From Variovorax paradoxus_P (lineage in GTDB: Bacteria; Pseudomonadota; Gammaproteobacteria; Burkholderiales; Burkholderiaceae_C): 64,000 bases of DNA. Below are positions 9,102 through 16,969 of the stretch, in pieces (the first letter of the stretch is position 1; every line of letters starts with the position of its first letter). The DNA is taken from assembly GCF_050627025.1 (NCBI RefSeq), contig NZ_CP192472.1; one strand, 5' to 3'. The notes beneath the pieces were generated by a model. The model searched no databases, was not told the origin of the DNA, and saw only the letters and a program-made list of their open reading frames with translations. Position numbers and translations under genes: made by a program.

Positions 9102-9640
9102 ATTCCAAGCCAGAAACCCCCATGCGTCCGCAGATCTACCTCGCAGGCCCGGACGTCTTTCGCCCCGACGCCCGGGACCACTTCGTGCGGCTCGCAGCCG
9201 CATGCGACGCATTGGGGCTTGCAGCCCTGCTGCCGGCGGACGGCAACGAGGAGCAGAGTGCCGAAGCGCCCGAGACGCGAATCTACGAGGCCAACATGCA
9301 GCGCCTTCGCGGTGCTGACGGCGTCGTGGCCAATCTCGCGTGCTTTCGTGGCCTGGAGCCCGATTCGGGCACGGTGTTCGAGGTTGGCGCCGCGGTGGCG
9401 CTGCGGATACCCGTGGTGGCCTACGGTGTGCCGGCAGGCAGCTACGCAGACCGCGCCCGGGCGGCGTTGCCGTGCGCAGCAGATGCCGCCGGCGTGCTGC
9501 GCGAGACCGCGAGCGGCATTGCGGTGGAAGATTTCGGCCAGCCGCTGAACCTGATGCTGGCCTGTTCGATCCACATCGAATCGACGCCCGAAGCAGCGCT
9601 GCAAAAGATGGCGGAACTGCTCGCAATTCAGCAACGCTGA
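9098..9640 (+). CDS. Nucleoside 2-deoxyribosyltransferase-like protein
   Basis: About 180 aa, related to N-deoxyribosyltransferases, which exchange or hydrolyse the base of deoxynucleosides or nucleotides. Conserved features are the N-terminal IYLAGPDVFRPDA, an Asp-containing ADGVVANL segment, and the catalytic-Glu block DSGTVFEVGAAVAL around residue 90-103. The start at 9098 overlaps the AraC stop codon (ATGA), which suggests translational coupling; a second ATG at 9122 directly before RPQIYLAG is also possible. Its job next to an AraC regulator is unclear; nucleotide salvage or removal of damaged nucleotides are inferences only. Confidence 0.85.
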   Translation: MNSKPETPMRPQIYLAGPDVFRPDARDHFVRLAAACDALGLAALLPADGNEEQSAEAPETRIYEANMQRLRGADGVVANLACFRGLEPDSGTVFEVGAAVALRIPVVAYGVPAGSYADRARAALPCAADAAGVLRETASGIAVEDFGQPLNLMLACSIHIESTPEAALQKMAELLAIQQR

Positions 9641-9659
9641 ACCGCGGCCGACATCGCAT

Positions 9660-10571
9660 TCAGGCCGGTTTTGCCGCAGCCTTATCCGGCGGCGCCAGCA
9701 AATGCTCCAGCATTCGCCGCGCATTGAGCGGCAGGTCTTCCGACGAGCGCACGCACGCCATCAGCGTGCGCTCGGCCCATGCGTCGCTCAGGCCGGCGCG
9801 CGCAATCTTCATCGACCTGGCGCAGCGCACGGCGGCAGTCTGCGGCACGATGCCCACGCCGATGCCGTGCTCGACCATGCCGCACACCGCCTCGAAGTTG
9901 CGCACGCGCACGCGGTAGGCCAGCTGCTTGCCCAGGGCGCGGGCATGCTGCGTCACCAGCCGCTGCAGCGCGCTGTCCTCGGTCAGGCCGACGAATTCGC
10001 TGTCGGCCACTTCGGCCAAATGCACGCGCCGGCGTCCGGCCAATGCATGGCCGCGCGGCATCACGAGCACGAGGTCGTCGCGGCGGAAGGGATGGCATTC
10101 GAGGCCCTCGGTGCCGACCGCGTCGGAAACGATGCCGATGTCGCAGAGGCCGGCGCGTAGGGCCTCCACCGAGTCGGGGCTGGGGCGTTCCTCAAGGTCT
10201 ACCGAGATGCGCGGATGCTGCGCGAGAAAGCGGCTCAGCACCTCGGGCAGGTGCTCGTTCAGCGCCGAGGTGCCGCACATGAAGCGCACGTGGCCCTTGA
10301 GGCCCTGGCCGTATTCGCCAAGCTCGCCGCGCATGCGCTCCATCTGCTGCAGCACGACGCGCGCATGGTGCAGCAGCGTGCGGCCGGCCTCGGTGGGGCG
10401 CACGCCCTGCGCGTGCCGCGTGAGCAGCGGGCTGCCGAGCGCGTCTTCCATGCCTCGCACGCGCTGGCTTGCGGAGGCCAGCGTCATGTGCGAACGCTGC
10501 GCACCGGCGGTGAGGCTGCCGGCCTCCACAACGTGGAGAAAGAGCCGGAGGTCTGTGAGGTCGAATCGCAT
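9660..10571 (-). CDS. LysR-family transcriptional regulator
   Basis: A 303 aa LysR-type regulator. The N-terminal winged helix-turn-helix starts MRFDLTDLRLFLHVVEAG and includes LTAGAQRSHMTLASASQRVR (about 20-40); a linker helix and a C-terminal periplasmic-binding-like effector domain (about 92-295) follow. It is divergently transcribed from a TauE/SafE-type permease with about 100 bases between starts, a classic arrangement for a LysR protein controlling its neighbour. A 7-bp inverted repeat lies in that gap. The effector is not known; sulfonates or organic anions transported by the permease are a guess. Confidence 0.92.
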   Translation of the reverse strand: MRFDLTDLRLFLHVVEAGSLTAGAQRSHMTLASASQRVRGMEDALGSPLLTRHAQGVRPTEAGRTLLHHARVVLQQMERMRGELGEYGQGLKGHVRFMCGTSALNEHLPEVLSRFLAQHPRISVDLEERPSPDSVEALRAGLCDIGIVSDAVGTEGLECHPFRRDDLVLVMPRGHALAGRRRVHLAEVADSEFVGLTEDSALQRLVTQHARALGKQLAYRVRVRNFEAVCGMVEHGIGVGIVPQTAAVRCARSMKIARAGLSDAWAERTLMACVRSSEDLPLNARRMLEHLLAPPDKAAAKPA

Positions 10572-10596
10572 GATGAGTCCGCAAGGTAGCACGGGA

Positions 10597-10617
10597 GCCT
10601 CAGTCTGTGCCTGAGGC
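10597..10617. promoter_or_regulatory. Inverted repeat between LysR gene and permease gene (candidate operator)
   Basis: Perfect 7-bp inverted repeat GCCTCAG-N7-CTGAGGC in the 102-base gap between the divergent LysR and TauE/SafE genes. LysR proteins bind dyad sites in such gaps, so this is a reasonable operator candidate. The spacing is not the textbook T-N11-A box, so confidence is low. Confidence 0.35.
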
Positions 10618-10673
10618 CGGCTGCGCCAAAGCCGCATTTCCAGGCGAAGGCCCGGGCGGCAGACTCCGCGGCG

Positions 10674-11429
10674 ATGGAAATGTCGAACCCACTTGCAAGC
10701 CACTGGGCCGCTGCCGCCGCTGTGTTTGCGCTGGCCGGCACGGTCAAGGGAGTGATCGGTCTCGGCCTGCCGACGGTGGCGATGGCGCTGCTCGCACTCT
10801 GGATGCCGCCGGCCCAGGCGGCTGCGTTGCTGATCGTGCCGTCGCTGGTCACCAACCTCTGGCAGACCGGGCCGCGGTCGACCTTCAGGCCGGTGCTGCG
10901 CCGCATCGGCGGCATGCAGGCCGGCATCGTGGCGGGCGCCCTCGGCGGTGCGTTGTGGCTCGGCGCGCCCGGAGGCGCATGGGCCTCGGTGGCGCTCGGG
11001 GTGGCGCTGGTGGCCTATGCGCTCTGGGGGCTCACCGGAGGGCAGCTGCATATGCCCAGGAGGCACGAGCGCTGGCTCGGCCCGGTGGTGGGTGCGGCCA
11101 CAGGCTTGGTAACGGCGGTGACGGGCGTGTTCGCGATGCCGGCCGTGCCTTATATGCAGGCCTTGGGTTTGCAGCGCGATGCGCTGATCCAGGCGATGGG
11201 TATTTCGTTCACCACATCGACCGTGGTGCTTGCCGTCGGGCTGGCGGCCAATGGGCAATATCCGGTCGCGGCGGCAGGCGGCTCCGTCGCCATGCTGCTG
11301 CCTGCCATCGGCGGCATGGCGCTTGGAACCTGGCTGCGCAAGCGGTTGCCGGTAGCGGTGTTCCGGCGCTGCTTTCTGGCCGGGTTGGCCCTGTTGGGGC
11401 TCTACATGGTGGTTCGCGCGCTGGGGTGA
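10674..11429 (+). CDS. TauE/SafE-family sulfite/anion exporter-like membrane protein
   Basis: Integral membrane protein (251 aa) of the TauE/SafE (DUF81) family, with about eight hydrophobic segments and the typical internal duplication: GTVKGVIGLGLPTVAMALLA near residue 22-41 and GLVTAVTGVFAMPAVPYMQA near 144-163. Members export sulfite, sulfoacetate or related organic anions, or act in thiosulfate handling; the substrate here is unknown. Start ATG 10674, with a second ATG two codons later. It is divergent from the LysR gene and convergent with the NUDIX gene. Confidence 0.88.
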   Translation: MEMSNPLASHWAAAAAVFALAGTVKGVIGLGLPTVAMALLALWMPPAQAAALLIVPSLVTNLWQTGPRSTFRPVLRRIGGMQAGIVAGALGGALWLGAPGGAWASVALGVALVAYALWGLTGGQLHMPRRHERWLGPVVGAATGLVTAVTGVFAMPAVPYMQALGLQRDALIQAMGISFTTSTVVLAVGLAANGQYPVAAAGGSVAMLLPAIGGMALGTWLRKRLPVAVFRRCFLAGLALLGLYMVVRALG

Positions 11430-11461
11430 GGCTTGCTCCCGACGCGCTGCCCGCAGGGGCC

Positions 11462-11929
11462 TCAGGCTGCGAGCAGGGCCTCGCGAACGCGTTCGATGGC
11501 TTGCCGGTAGGGCAGGGTGAAGTTTTCGACGCTGTCGCCCCGTGCCAGCCAGCTGAACGAGAACACCAGGCCGTCTTCTTCGGGGCTGCCCATGGCCACG
11601 TGGTCGAAGGTTTCGGGCAGCGGCGTTTCGGCGCGCATCAGGAACAGGTGCCACAACTGCGGGTGGCGCAGCGTGTTGCCTTCGATGCCGGCCTCGCAAT
11701 CGCGCGTCAGGGTGCCGAGCGGCTGCAGCTCGCCGACATGGTCGATGCCCGACTCTTCGAGCAGTTCGCGCCGCACCGCCACCTCTGGCGACTCGCCCGG
11801 CTCGATGGTGCCCTTGGGCAACTGCATGTTCCCGTCGCCGGGATGGCGAAACACCAGCAGCCGGCCCCGTGCATCGACGAGGCAGGCGCAGGCCTTCAGG
11901 ATGGTGGTGGCGCAGCCGCCGTCGCTCAT
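11462..11929 (-). CDS. NUDIX hydrolase
   Basis: A 155 aa single-domain NUDIX pyrophosphohydrolase. The complete Nudix box G-x5-E-x7-REUxEExGU is present as GTIEPGESPEVAVRRELLEE followed by SGI (about residues 40-62). The substrate is not identifiable. The start ATG overlaps the yqeY stop by one base (TGATG), so it is likely translated from the rpsU-yqeY transcript by coupling. In many beta-proteobacteria dnaG follows yqeY; here this NUDIX gene occupies that place. Confidence 0.88.
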   Translation of the reverse strand: MSDGGCATTILKACACLVDARGRLLVFRHPGDGNMQLPKGTIEPGESPEVAVRRELLEESGIDHVGELQPLGTLTRDCEAGIEGNTLRHPQLWHLFLMRAETPLPETFDHVAMGSPEEDGLVFSFSWLARGDSVENFTLPYRQAIERVREALLAA

Positions 11930-12378
11930 CAGGCGCTCGCGAGGGCCGCCTTGACCGCTGCGCTCACCTGGCCCATGTCGGCCTTGCCGGCGAGACGGGT
12001 CTTGACCGCGCCCATCACCTTGCCCATGTCGCCCGGGCCCTTGGCGCCGAGTTCGGCCACGATGGCCTTCACTTCGGCAGCCACTTCGTCGGCGCTCATG
12101 CGCTGCGGCAGGTACACCTCGAGCACCTTGATCTCGGCCGATTCCTTGTCGGCCAGGTCGGCACGGCCGCCGGTGGTGAATGCGGCGATCGAGTCCTTGC
12201 GCTGCTTGACCATCTTGTCGACGATGGCAACGATCATTGCGTCGTCGAGCTCCACGCGCTCGTCCACTTCCTTTTGCTTCAGGGCAGCCATCAGCAGGCG
12301 GATGGTGCCAAGGCGCTCCGAGTCCTTGGCGCGCATCGCGGTCTTCATGTCTTCGGTGATCTGTTCCTTGAGGCTCAT
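11929..12378 (-). CDS. GatB/YqeY domain protein
   Basis: A 149 aa YqeY-like protein sharing the tRNA-binding tail domain of GatB amidotransferase subunits, with an unknown but tRNA-linked role. The start at 12378 gives MSLKEQITEDMKTAMRAKDS, the standard N-terminus, although the frame is open to 12495. Typical C-terminal segments MGKVMGAVKTRLAGKADMGQ are present. It lies downstream of rpsU with an intrinsic terminator in between whose U-tract ends about 20 bases before this start, so expression depends on readthrough or on an internal promoter. The stop overlaps the NUDIX start by one base. Confidence 0.93.
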   Translation of the reverse strand: MSLKEQITEDMKTAMRAKDSERLGTIRLLMAALKQKEVDERVELDDAMIVAIVDKMVKQRKDSIAAFTTGGRADLADKESAEIKVLEVYLPQRMSADEVAAEVKAIVAELGAKGPGDMGKVMGAVKTRLAGKADMGQVSAAVKAALASA

Positions 12379-12398
12379 GCTCGGGGCTCCTGGTTCGG

Positions 12399-12436
12399 AA
12401 AAAACAAAAGCCGCGGCAGGTTTCCCTGGCGCGGCT
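12399..12436 (-). terminator. Intrinsic terminator/attenuator between rpsU and yqeY
   Basis: Read on the minus strand: a 7-bp AGCCGCG/CGCGGCT stem continued by CAGG/CCTG pairs around a small loop, immediately followed by TTTTGTTTTTT. It sits 65 bases after the rpsU stop and just upstream of yqeY. It should end most rpsU transcripts and reduce yqeY-NUDIX expression, as the known rpsU-dnaG terminator does in E. coli. Confidence 0.85.
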
Positions 12437-12501
12437 GAGGCAGCAATCGGGTCGCTGGGCCGACTTGCGTCAAAGGCCGGCGACCCTGTTGCCAACGGGC
12501 A

Positions 12502-12714
12502 TCAGTACAGCTTCTTGGGGAGCTGCATGCTGCGCACGCGCTTGTAGTGGCGCTTGACGGCAGCTGCCTTCTTGCGCTTGCGCTCGGCGGTCGGCTTTTC
12601 GTAGAACTCGCGGGCACGCAGGTCGGTCAGCAGGCCGAGCTTTTCGATGGTGCGCTTGAAGCGGCGCAGGGCGACGTCGAAAGGCTCGTTTTCTTTAACG
12701 CGGATGGTGGTCAT
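12502..12714 (-). CDS. rpsU: 30S ribosomal protein S21
   Basis: Small-subunit ribosomal protein S21, 70 aa, highly basic: [20 protein letters not shown], with the lysine/arginine-rich [18 protein letters not shown]. The start at 12714 is fixed by family length; the frame is open upstream to 12846 without family support. S21 promotes initiation on mRNAs by aiding Shine-Dalgarno pairing. Followed on the same strand by a terminator, then yqeY. A TATAAT element lies about 110 bases upstream. Confidence 0.97.
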
Positions 12715-12822
12715 TGATGATTCGTTGAACTGAATTTGGCTCGGGGAGATCGAGGCCCCAAGCCGGGGTTCCTCAACTGAAAATTTTTGCGGCCGTTGAG
12801 GGAAGGCCAAAGTTAGCCCGCG

Positions 12823-12828
12823 ATTATA
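12823..12828 (-). promoter_or_regulatory. rpsU: Candidate -10 element of the rpsU promoter
   Basis: Perfect TATAAT on the minus strand (plus strand ATTATA), preceded by GC, at the very end of the BaiN-like gene and about 110 bases upstream of rpsU. No good -35 hexamer is seen at 17 bp (CGCACA), so this may rely on an extended or activated promoter. Inference from sequence only. Confidence 0.45.
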
Positions 12829-14083
12829 GCGCGGTTGCGCATGCATGTGCGCTCGCCCACGCCCATTGAAAATTGTATCCGCCCAACCATCCGGTCACAT
12901 CGACCACTTCACCGATGAAATACAGGCCCGGTTGCTTCGACTCCATGGTCTGGGAAGACAAATCGCGGGTGTCGACGCCGCCGGCCGTGACTTCGGCTTT
13001 TTTGTAGCCCTCGGTGCCGCTGGGGGTAATTTGCCAGCGGGCAATGCGCTCGGCCAAGACGGCCAGCGCCTTGTCGGCGGCCTCGTTGACCGGGCGCTGC
13101 AGGGCCGGGTCTTGCCCCACCCAGGCGTCTGCCAGCCGGGAGGGCACCAGCGCGGCCAGTTCGTTGGCAATGCGCTTCTTCGACCGCAGCTTGGCTTCGC
13201 CCAGGGCTTCGGCCACGTTCACGCCGGGCGCAAAGTCGAGCGTCAGCGGGGTTCCGGGCTTCCAGTAGCTCGAAATCTGCAGCACGGCCGGGCCCGAGAG
13301 GCCACGGTGCGTGAACAGCAGGTCTTCGAGAAACGCCATCTTTTCCTTCTTGGCGCCGGTCTCGATACGCACCGGCAGCGCCAGCCCTGCCAGTTCGGCG
13401 TACGGCGCCCAAGCCTCGCCGCCGAAGGTCAGCGGCACCAGGGCCGGACGGGGCGTGACCACGCGCAGGCCGAATTGCTCTGCCAGGCGGTAGCCGAAAT
13501 CGCTGGCACCGATCTGCGGAATGGAGAGGCCACCGGTGGCGACCACCAGCTTGGGCGTTTCGATCAAGCCCTTGCTGCTATCGATTCGGTAGCTGCCGGG
13601 CCGGTCAGTGCCAACCTCGGCCGCCGAAAACGTGATCTGTCCAAGCTTGCACGGCTGCCAGCGCGTGACGTTGCCCGCGTCGCACTCCGCCAGCAGCATG
13701 TCGACAATCTGCTGGGACGAACCGTCGCAGAACAGCTGTCCCTTGTGCTTCTCGTGAAAGGCGATGCCGTGCTTCTGCACCAGTTCGATGAACTGCTGCG
13801 GCGCATAGCGCGACAGCGCAGAGCGGCAGAAATTGGGGTTGTCGCCGATGAAGTGGCGCTGCGGGGCGCGCACGTCGAGGTCGCGGTTGGTGAAGTTGGC
13901 GCGCCCGCCGCCCGAGATGCGGATTTTTTCGCCGACCTTCTCGCTATGGTCGACCAGCAGCACCTTCAGTCCGCGCTGGCCCGCCAGCCCCGCGCAGAAC
14001 AGCCCGGCCGCACCTGCGCCGACCACGACGACATCGAACTGGAAAGGAGCGCTCAAAACGGTAACGACGGATTCAGGGGCCAT
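12824..14083 (-). CDS. NAD(P)/FAD-dependent oxidoreductase, BaiN/HI0933 (YhiN) family
   Basis: A 419 aa flavoprotein. The N-terminal Rossmann FAD site [15 protein letters not shown] (about 18-32) and the family hallmark [14 protein letters not shown] (about 56-69) identify the HI0933/YhiN group. The C-terminal [19 protein letters not shown] block (about 391-409) closes the FAD site. Bacterial members have been linked to bile-acid dehydroxylation (BaiN), but the physiological role in proteobacteria is unknown. The start at 14083 overlaps the stop of the upstream YiiX-like gene by 11 bases, so the two are probably co-transcribed. The rpsU promoter element lies at its 3' end. Confidence 0.9.
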
Positions 14084-14849
14084 CTGCCGCCAGCAGCGGC
14101 GGCGCGTTGTACTTCAGGTGCCCCACATAGCGCAGGGGCTGCGTGGCCGCAATAGAGGGCACGTCGCCCTCGCGCATGTGCAGCAGGTCGGCCGGGCTCA
14201 CCCAGCGCGGATCGGCGTCGGTGATCGGCATGCCGGCCTTGCGGTAGGCCTCGAGCACGAACTGGGAGCAGAAGAACTGGTCGTCCCGGCTTGCGCCCAG
14301 TTGCACCATGGCCATGCCGCTGATGCAATAGTGGCTCACGGCCGAAGGTATCAGCGGCAGCTCGCACAGCCGCCGGTTCAGCACGAAGGGCGCGTTCAAC
14401 AGCACGCCGGTGGTGTTGTAGCGTGTGCCTACCTGCGAGTTGGCCCAGGCGCGAAGCTTTGCGACGCCCGCGGCATCGAGCCCGGGCACGCGAAAGGCGA
14501 CGACCATCTGTTCTTCGTCGATCACGTCGGCCACCGGTCGTGCGCGCACGCCGGTGCCCACGGCTTCGGCGATCAGGCCGTCGCCCAGGTACAGCACCGC
14601 ATGGCTCACCGGCGAGAAGGTGCCAAGGCGAATGCCGAAGGAGTTGACCGTGGCGATCGAGGTCAACAGGATGTCGCCCGGCTGCAGCGCGTCGGCGGCA
14701 ATGAGCTCGCCCCCGTTGCCGGGCGCGATGACCGAGCTTTGCACGCGCAGGCGCAGGCCGGCGTCTTTGGAGGGTAGTTCGACCCGCGTGGCGCAGGCCG
14801 TGAGCAGCAATGCGGCGGTGGCCGCAGCCATGAGAAGGGCGGAGCGCAT
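14073..14849 (-). CDS. YiiX-like permuted papain-fold lipoprotein
   Basis: A 258 aa putative envelope lipoprotein: basic start, hydrophobic stretch and lipobox LLTAC, with the lipidated Cys near residue 18. The mature part resembles the YiiX/YebB-like (permuted NlpC/P60) cysteine-peptidase or amidase fold: LQPGDILLTS and PVSHAVLYLGDGLIAEA supply the His region, and DQFFCSQFVLEAYRKAG supplies the Cys of the expected catalytic pair. The ATG at 14849 overlaps the desaturase stop as TGATG, supporting coupling; an ATG four codons upstream is possible. The substrate is unknown; lipid-linked acyl or amide bonds are typical for the superfamily. Confidence 0.8.
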   Translation of the reverse strand: MRSALLMAAATAALLLTACATRVELPSKDAGLRLRVQSSVIAPGNGGELIAADALQPGDILLTSIATVNSFGIRLGTFSPVSHAVLYLGDGLIAEAVGTGVRARPVADVIDEEQMVVAFRVPGLDAAGVAKLRAWANSQVGTRYNTTGVLLNAPFVLNRRLCELPLIPSAVSHYCISGMAMVQLGASRDDQFFCSQFVLEAYRKAGMPITDADPRWVSPADLLHMREGDVPSIAATQPLRYVGHLKYNAPPLLAADGP

Positions 14850-15979
14850 CATCCCTTCCACACGAACGGGAACTTCAGTTGCTTGAAGAAGCCGTTGGGC
14901 ACGTAGTCGCCAAGCACGCCGTATTTCTCTGGCCAGAGCTTGGTGCTCTTCACCGCGGTGCCGAAGATGTAGTCAAGAAACGCGTAGTGCGCCGAATAGT
15001 TCTTGTCGAGCGCCTCCACGTCCTGGCTGTGGTGCCAGTGATGGAAGTTGGGCGTCACGATGATGTAGCGCAGCGGGCCGAGCCGAACGCTCACGTTGCA
15101 GTGGTTGAACACCGCCTGGAAGCCCACCACCACGATGTACGCATCAATCACTTCCTTCGAAAAGCCGAACACGTAGATCGGCGCGAGCACCAGCGTGCGC
15201 GTAATCAGCAGTTCGAGAATGTGCTGGCGCGAACCCGCCATCCAGTCCATGCTTTTGACGCTGTGGTGCACCGCATGCAGGCGCCAGAGCACCGGCACCT
15301 CGTGGTAAGCGCGGTGGGTCCAGTACTGCACCAGGTCCGCCACCAGAATGATCAGCAGCAGCCCGGCCCAGAACGGCAGGTTGCCTACCCAGCCGCGAAT
15401 GCCGTCGTTGGCCGCCCAGCCGAAGAACTTGTGCACCATCAGGTTGGTGGCCAGCAGCACAAAGCCCACGATCATGTGGTTCACCACAAAGTGGTGGAAG
15501 TCGGTTTGCCACTCGGCGCGAAACACCGGTTGGTCCTTGCGCAGCGCAAACAGCTTCTCGATGAAGATGAAGATCAGCGACGAGCCCAGCAGGTCGAGAA
15601 TGAACCAGTCCAGGCCGATGTACGGCGTGTTGTCGGCAAAGTCGTTTACCGGCACCTTGTGCCCGCCCAGCAGCGCCGCCGCGGCCACCAGAAGAAAGGC
15701 GGCCGACGAAAGCCAGCGTGAGCGGTTGAAGATGATGTTCACTAGCGCCATTCCGCCCGAAACCACCATGGCGGCCAGCAGAATGAAGCGCATCACGTCG
15801 ACGTTGTAGCTCCGGCGCAATTCGGGCGTCGTGAGGTACTGCGGAAAGTGGAACGCCAGCACCCCCAGGAAGCACAGGATGCCCAGGCTCAGGGCGATGG
15901 TTCCGGTGACGAGGCCCCGCCCGCGCTGCAGTTCCCCATGGTTCTGGGTGAATTCATTGAGTTTGTCGATGTCCAGCAT
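14849..15979 (-). CDS. Sterol desaturase/fatty acid hydroxylase family membrane enzyme
   Basis: A 376 aa polytopic membrane di-iron oxygenase. The three histidine clusters of the superfamily are present: HRAYH, HAVHH and HHWHH (with FNHCN between), in a 100-residue C-terminal core after about four N-terminal hydrophobic segments. These enzymes hydroxylate or desaturate lipids or sterol-like substrates; the bacterial substrate here is unknown, possibly a membrane lipid. First gene of an overlapping unit with the YiiX-like lipoprotein and the BaiN-like flavoprotein. Confidence 0.88.
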   Translation of the reverse strand: MLDIDKLNEFTQNHGELQRGRGLVTGTIALSLGILCFLGVLAFHFPQYLTTPELRRSYNVDVMRFILLAAMVVSGGMALVNIIFNRSRWLSSAAFLLVAAAALLGGHKVPVNDFADNTPYIGLDWFILDLLGSSLIFIFIEKLFALRKDQPVFRAEWQTDFHHFVVNHMIVGFVLLATNLMVHKFFGWAANDGIRGWVGNLPFWAGLLLIILVADLVQYWTHRAYHEVPVLWRLHAVHHSVKSMDWMAGSRQHILELLITRTLVLAPIYVFGFSKEVIDAYIVVVGFQAVFNHCNVSVRLGPLRYIIVTPNFHHWHHSQDVEALDKNYSAHYAFLDYIFGTAVKSTKLWPEKYGVLGDYVPNGFFKQLKFPFVWKG

Positions 15980-16095
15980 GCCCGCCTCTCTCGTTGTTTG
16001 CGCTTTTGTTGGAGCGCGATTTTAGGCGGCTGTAGGAAAACGCCCACGTCCGCCAAAAGGTCTAGACGTGGCCGCCGGTCTTTGGCTCTTTGGCG

Positions 16096-16968
16096 TCAAC
16101 GCGGCCGAACGGCACGCCGGCGCAGCAGCGCTGCCGCGCCCAGCGCCATTGCCATCACCAGCAGCGACACCACGGTGGTCACCGTGCCCAGTGCATAGAT
16201 CGACGGCGTGGTAACGGTCGAAGTCAGGCCCTGCAATTCGAGCGGCAGCGTATTGACGTCGCCGATGGCTTGCGAAGTGCGGGCGATCTCGTCCCACGAC
16301 AGCGTGAAGCCGAACATGCCGATGCCCACGATCGACGGGCCGATCAGCGGCAGCACCACGTGCCGGAAGGTCTGCCAGGGCGTGGCGCCCAGGTCGCGCG
16401 CGGCTTCTTCGTAGGCTGGGTTGAAGCGGTTGAACACCGCAAACATGATGAGCAGCCCGAAGGGCAGGGTCCAGGTCAAGTGCGCGCCAAGCGCTGAACT
16501 GAAGAGGCCGAGCGCGGTGCCGTAGCCTTCGAGCAGGGTGGTGGCGTCCATGGCCTCGAGCAGGCTCTTCACGCCGGTGTCGATGAGACGGAACTGAAGT
16601 CCGATGCCTAGCGAAATGATGATCGACGGCATGATGAGGCTCGCCACGGTGACGAAGAACAGCGCGTTGCTGCCGGCGAGCTTCTTGCGGAACGCAAGGC
16701 CGGCCAGCACCGAAAGCACCACCGTGAACGCCATTACCACCGCGCCCAGCGCGAGCGAGCGCCTGAACGCGGCGCCGATGTCGACGGTGCCCAAGCCCTC
16801 GGCCAACTTGTAGAACCAGTGCAGCGAGACGCCGCGCAGCGGAAAGGTAAGGCCGCCTTCGGGACCCTGGAAGCTCAGGATGAAGATCGTGATCATCGGG
16901 CCGTAGAGAAACAGCACGAAGAGTGCGAACACGATTGCCAGGGGCCAGAAGCCTGGGCGACGTTCCAT
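16096..16968 (-). CDS. ABC transporter permease, PotC/YdcV type
   Basis: Inner-membrane permease (290 aa) of a polyamine-type ABC importer. About six transmembrane segments are present, with the ATPase-contacting EAA loop EEAARDLGATPWQTFRHVVL near residue 188-207. It follows the first permease with a single base between stop and start. The order ATPase, binding protein, permease, permease on one strand matches the spermidine/putrescine transporter family. The actual substrate is inferred, not shown. Confidence 0.9.
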   Translation of the reverse strand: MERRPGFWPLAIVFALFVLFLYGPMITIFILSFQGPEGGLTFPLRGVSLHWFYKLAEGLGTVDIGAAFRRSLALGAVVMAFTVVLSVLAGLAFRKKLAGSNALFFVTVASLIMPSIIISLGIGLQFRLIDTGVKSLLEAMDATTLLEGYGTALGLFSSALGAHLTWTLPFGLLIMFAVFNRFNPAYEEAARDLGATPWQTFRHVVLPLIGPSIVGIGMFGFTLSWDEIARTSQAIGDVNTLPLELQGLTSTVTTPSIYALGTVTTVVSLLVMAMALGAAALLRRRAVRPR

Positions 16969-16969
16969 C

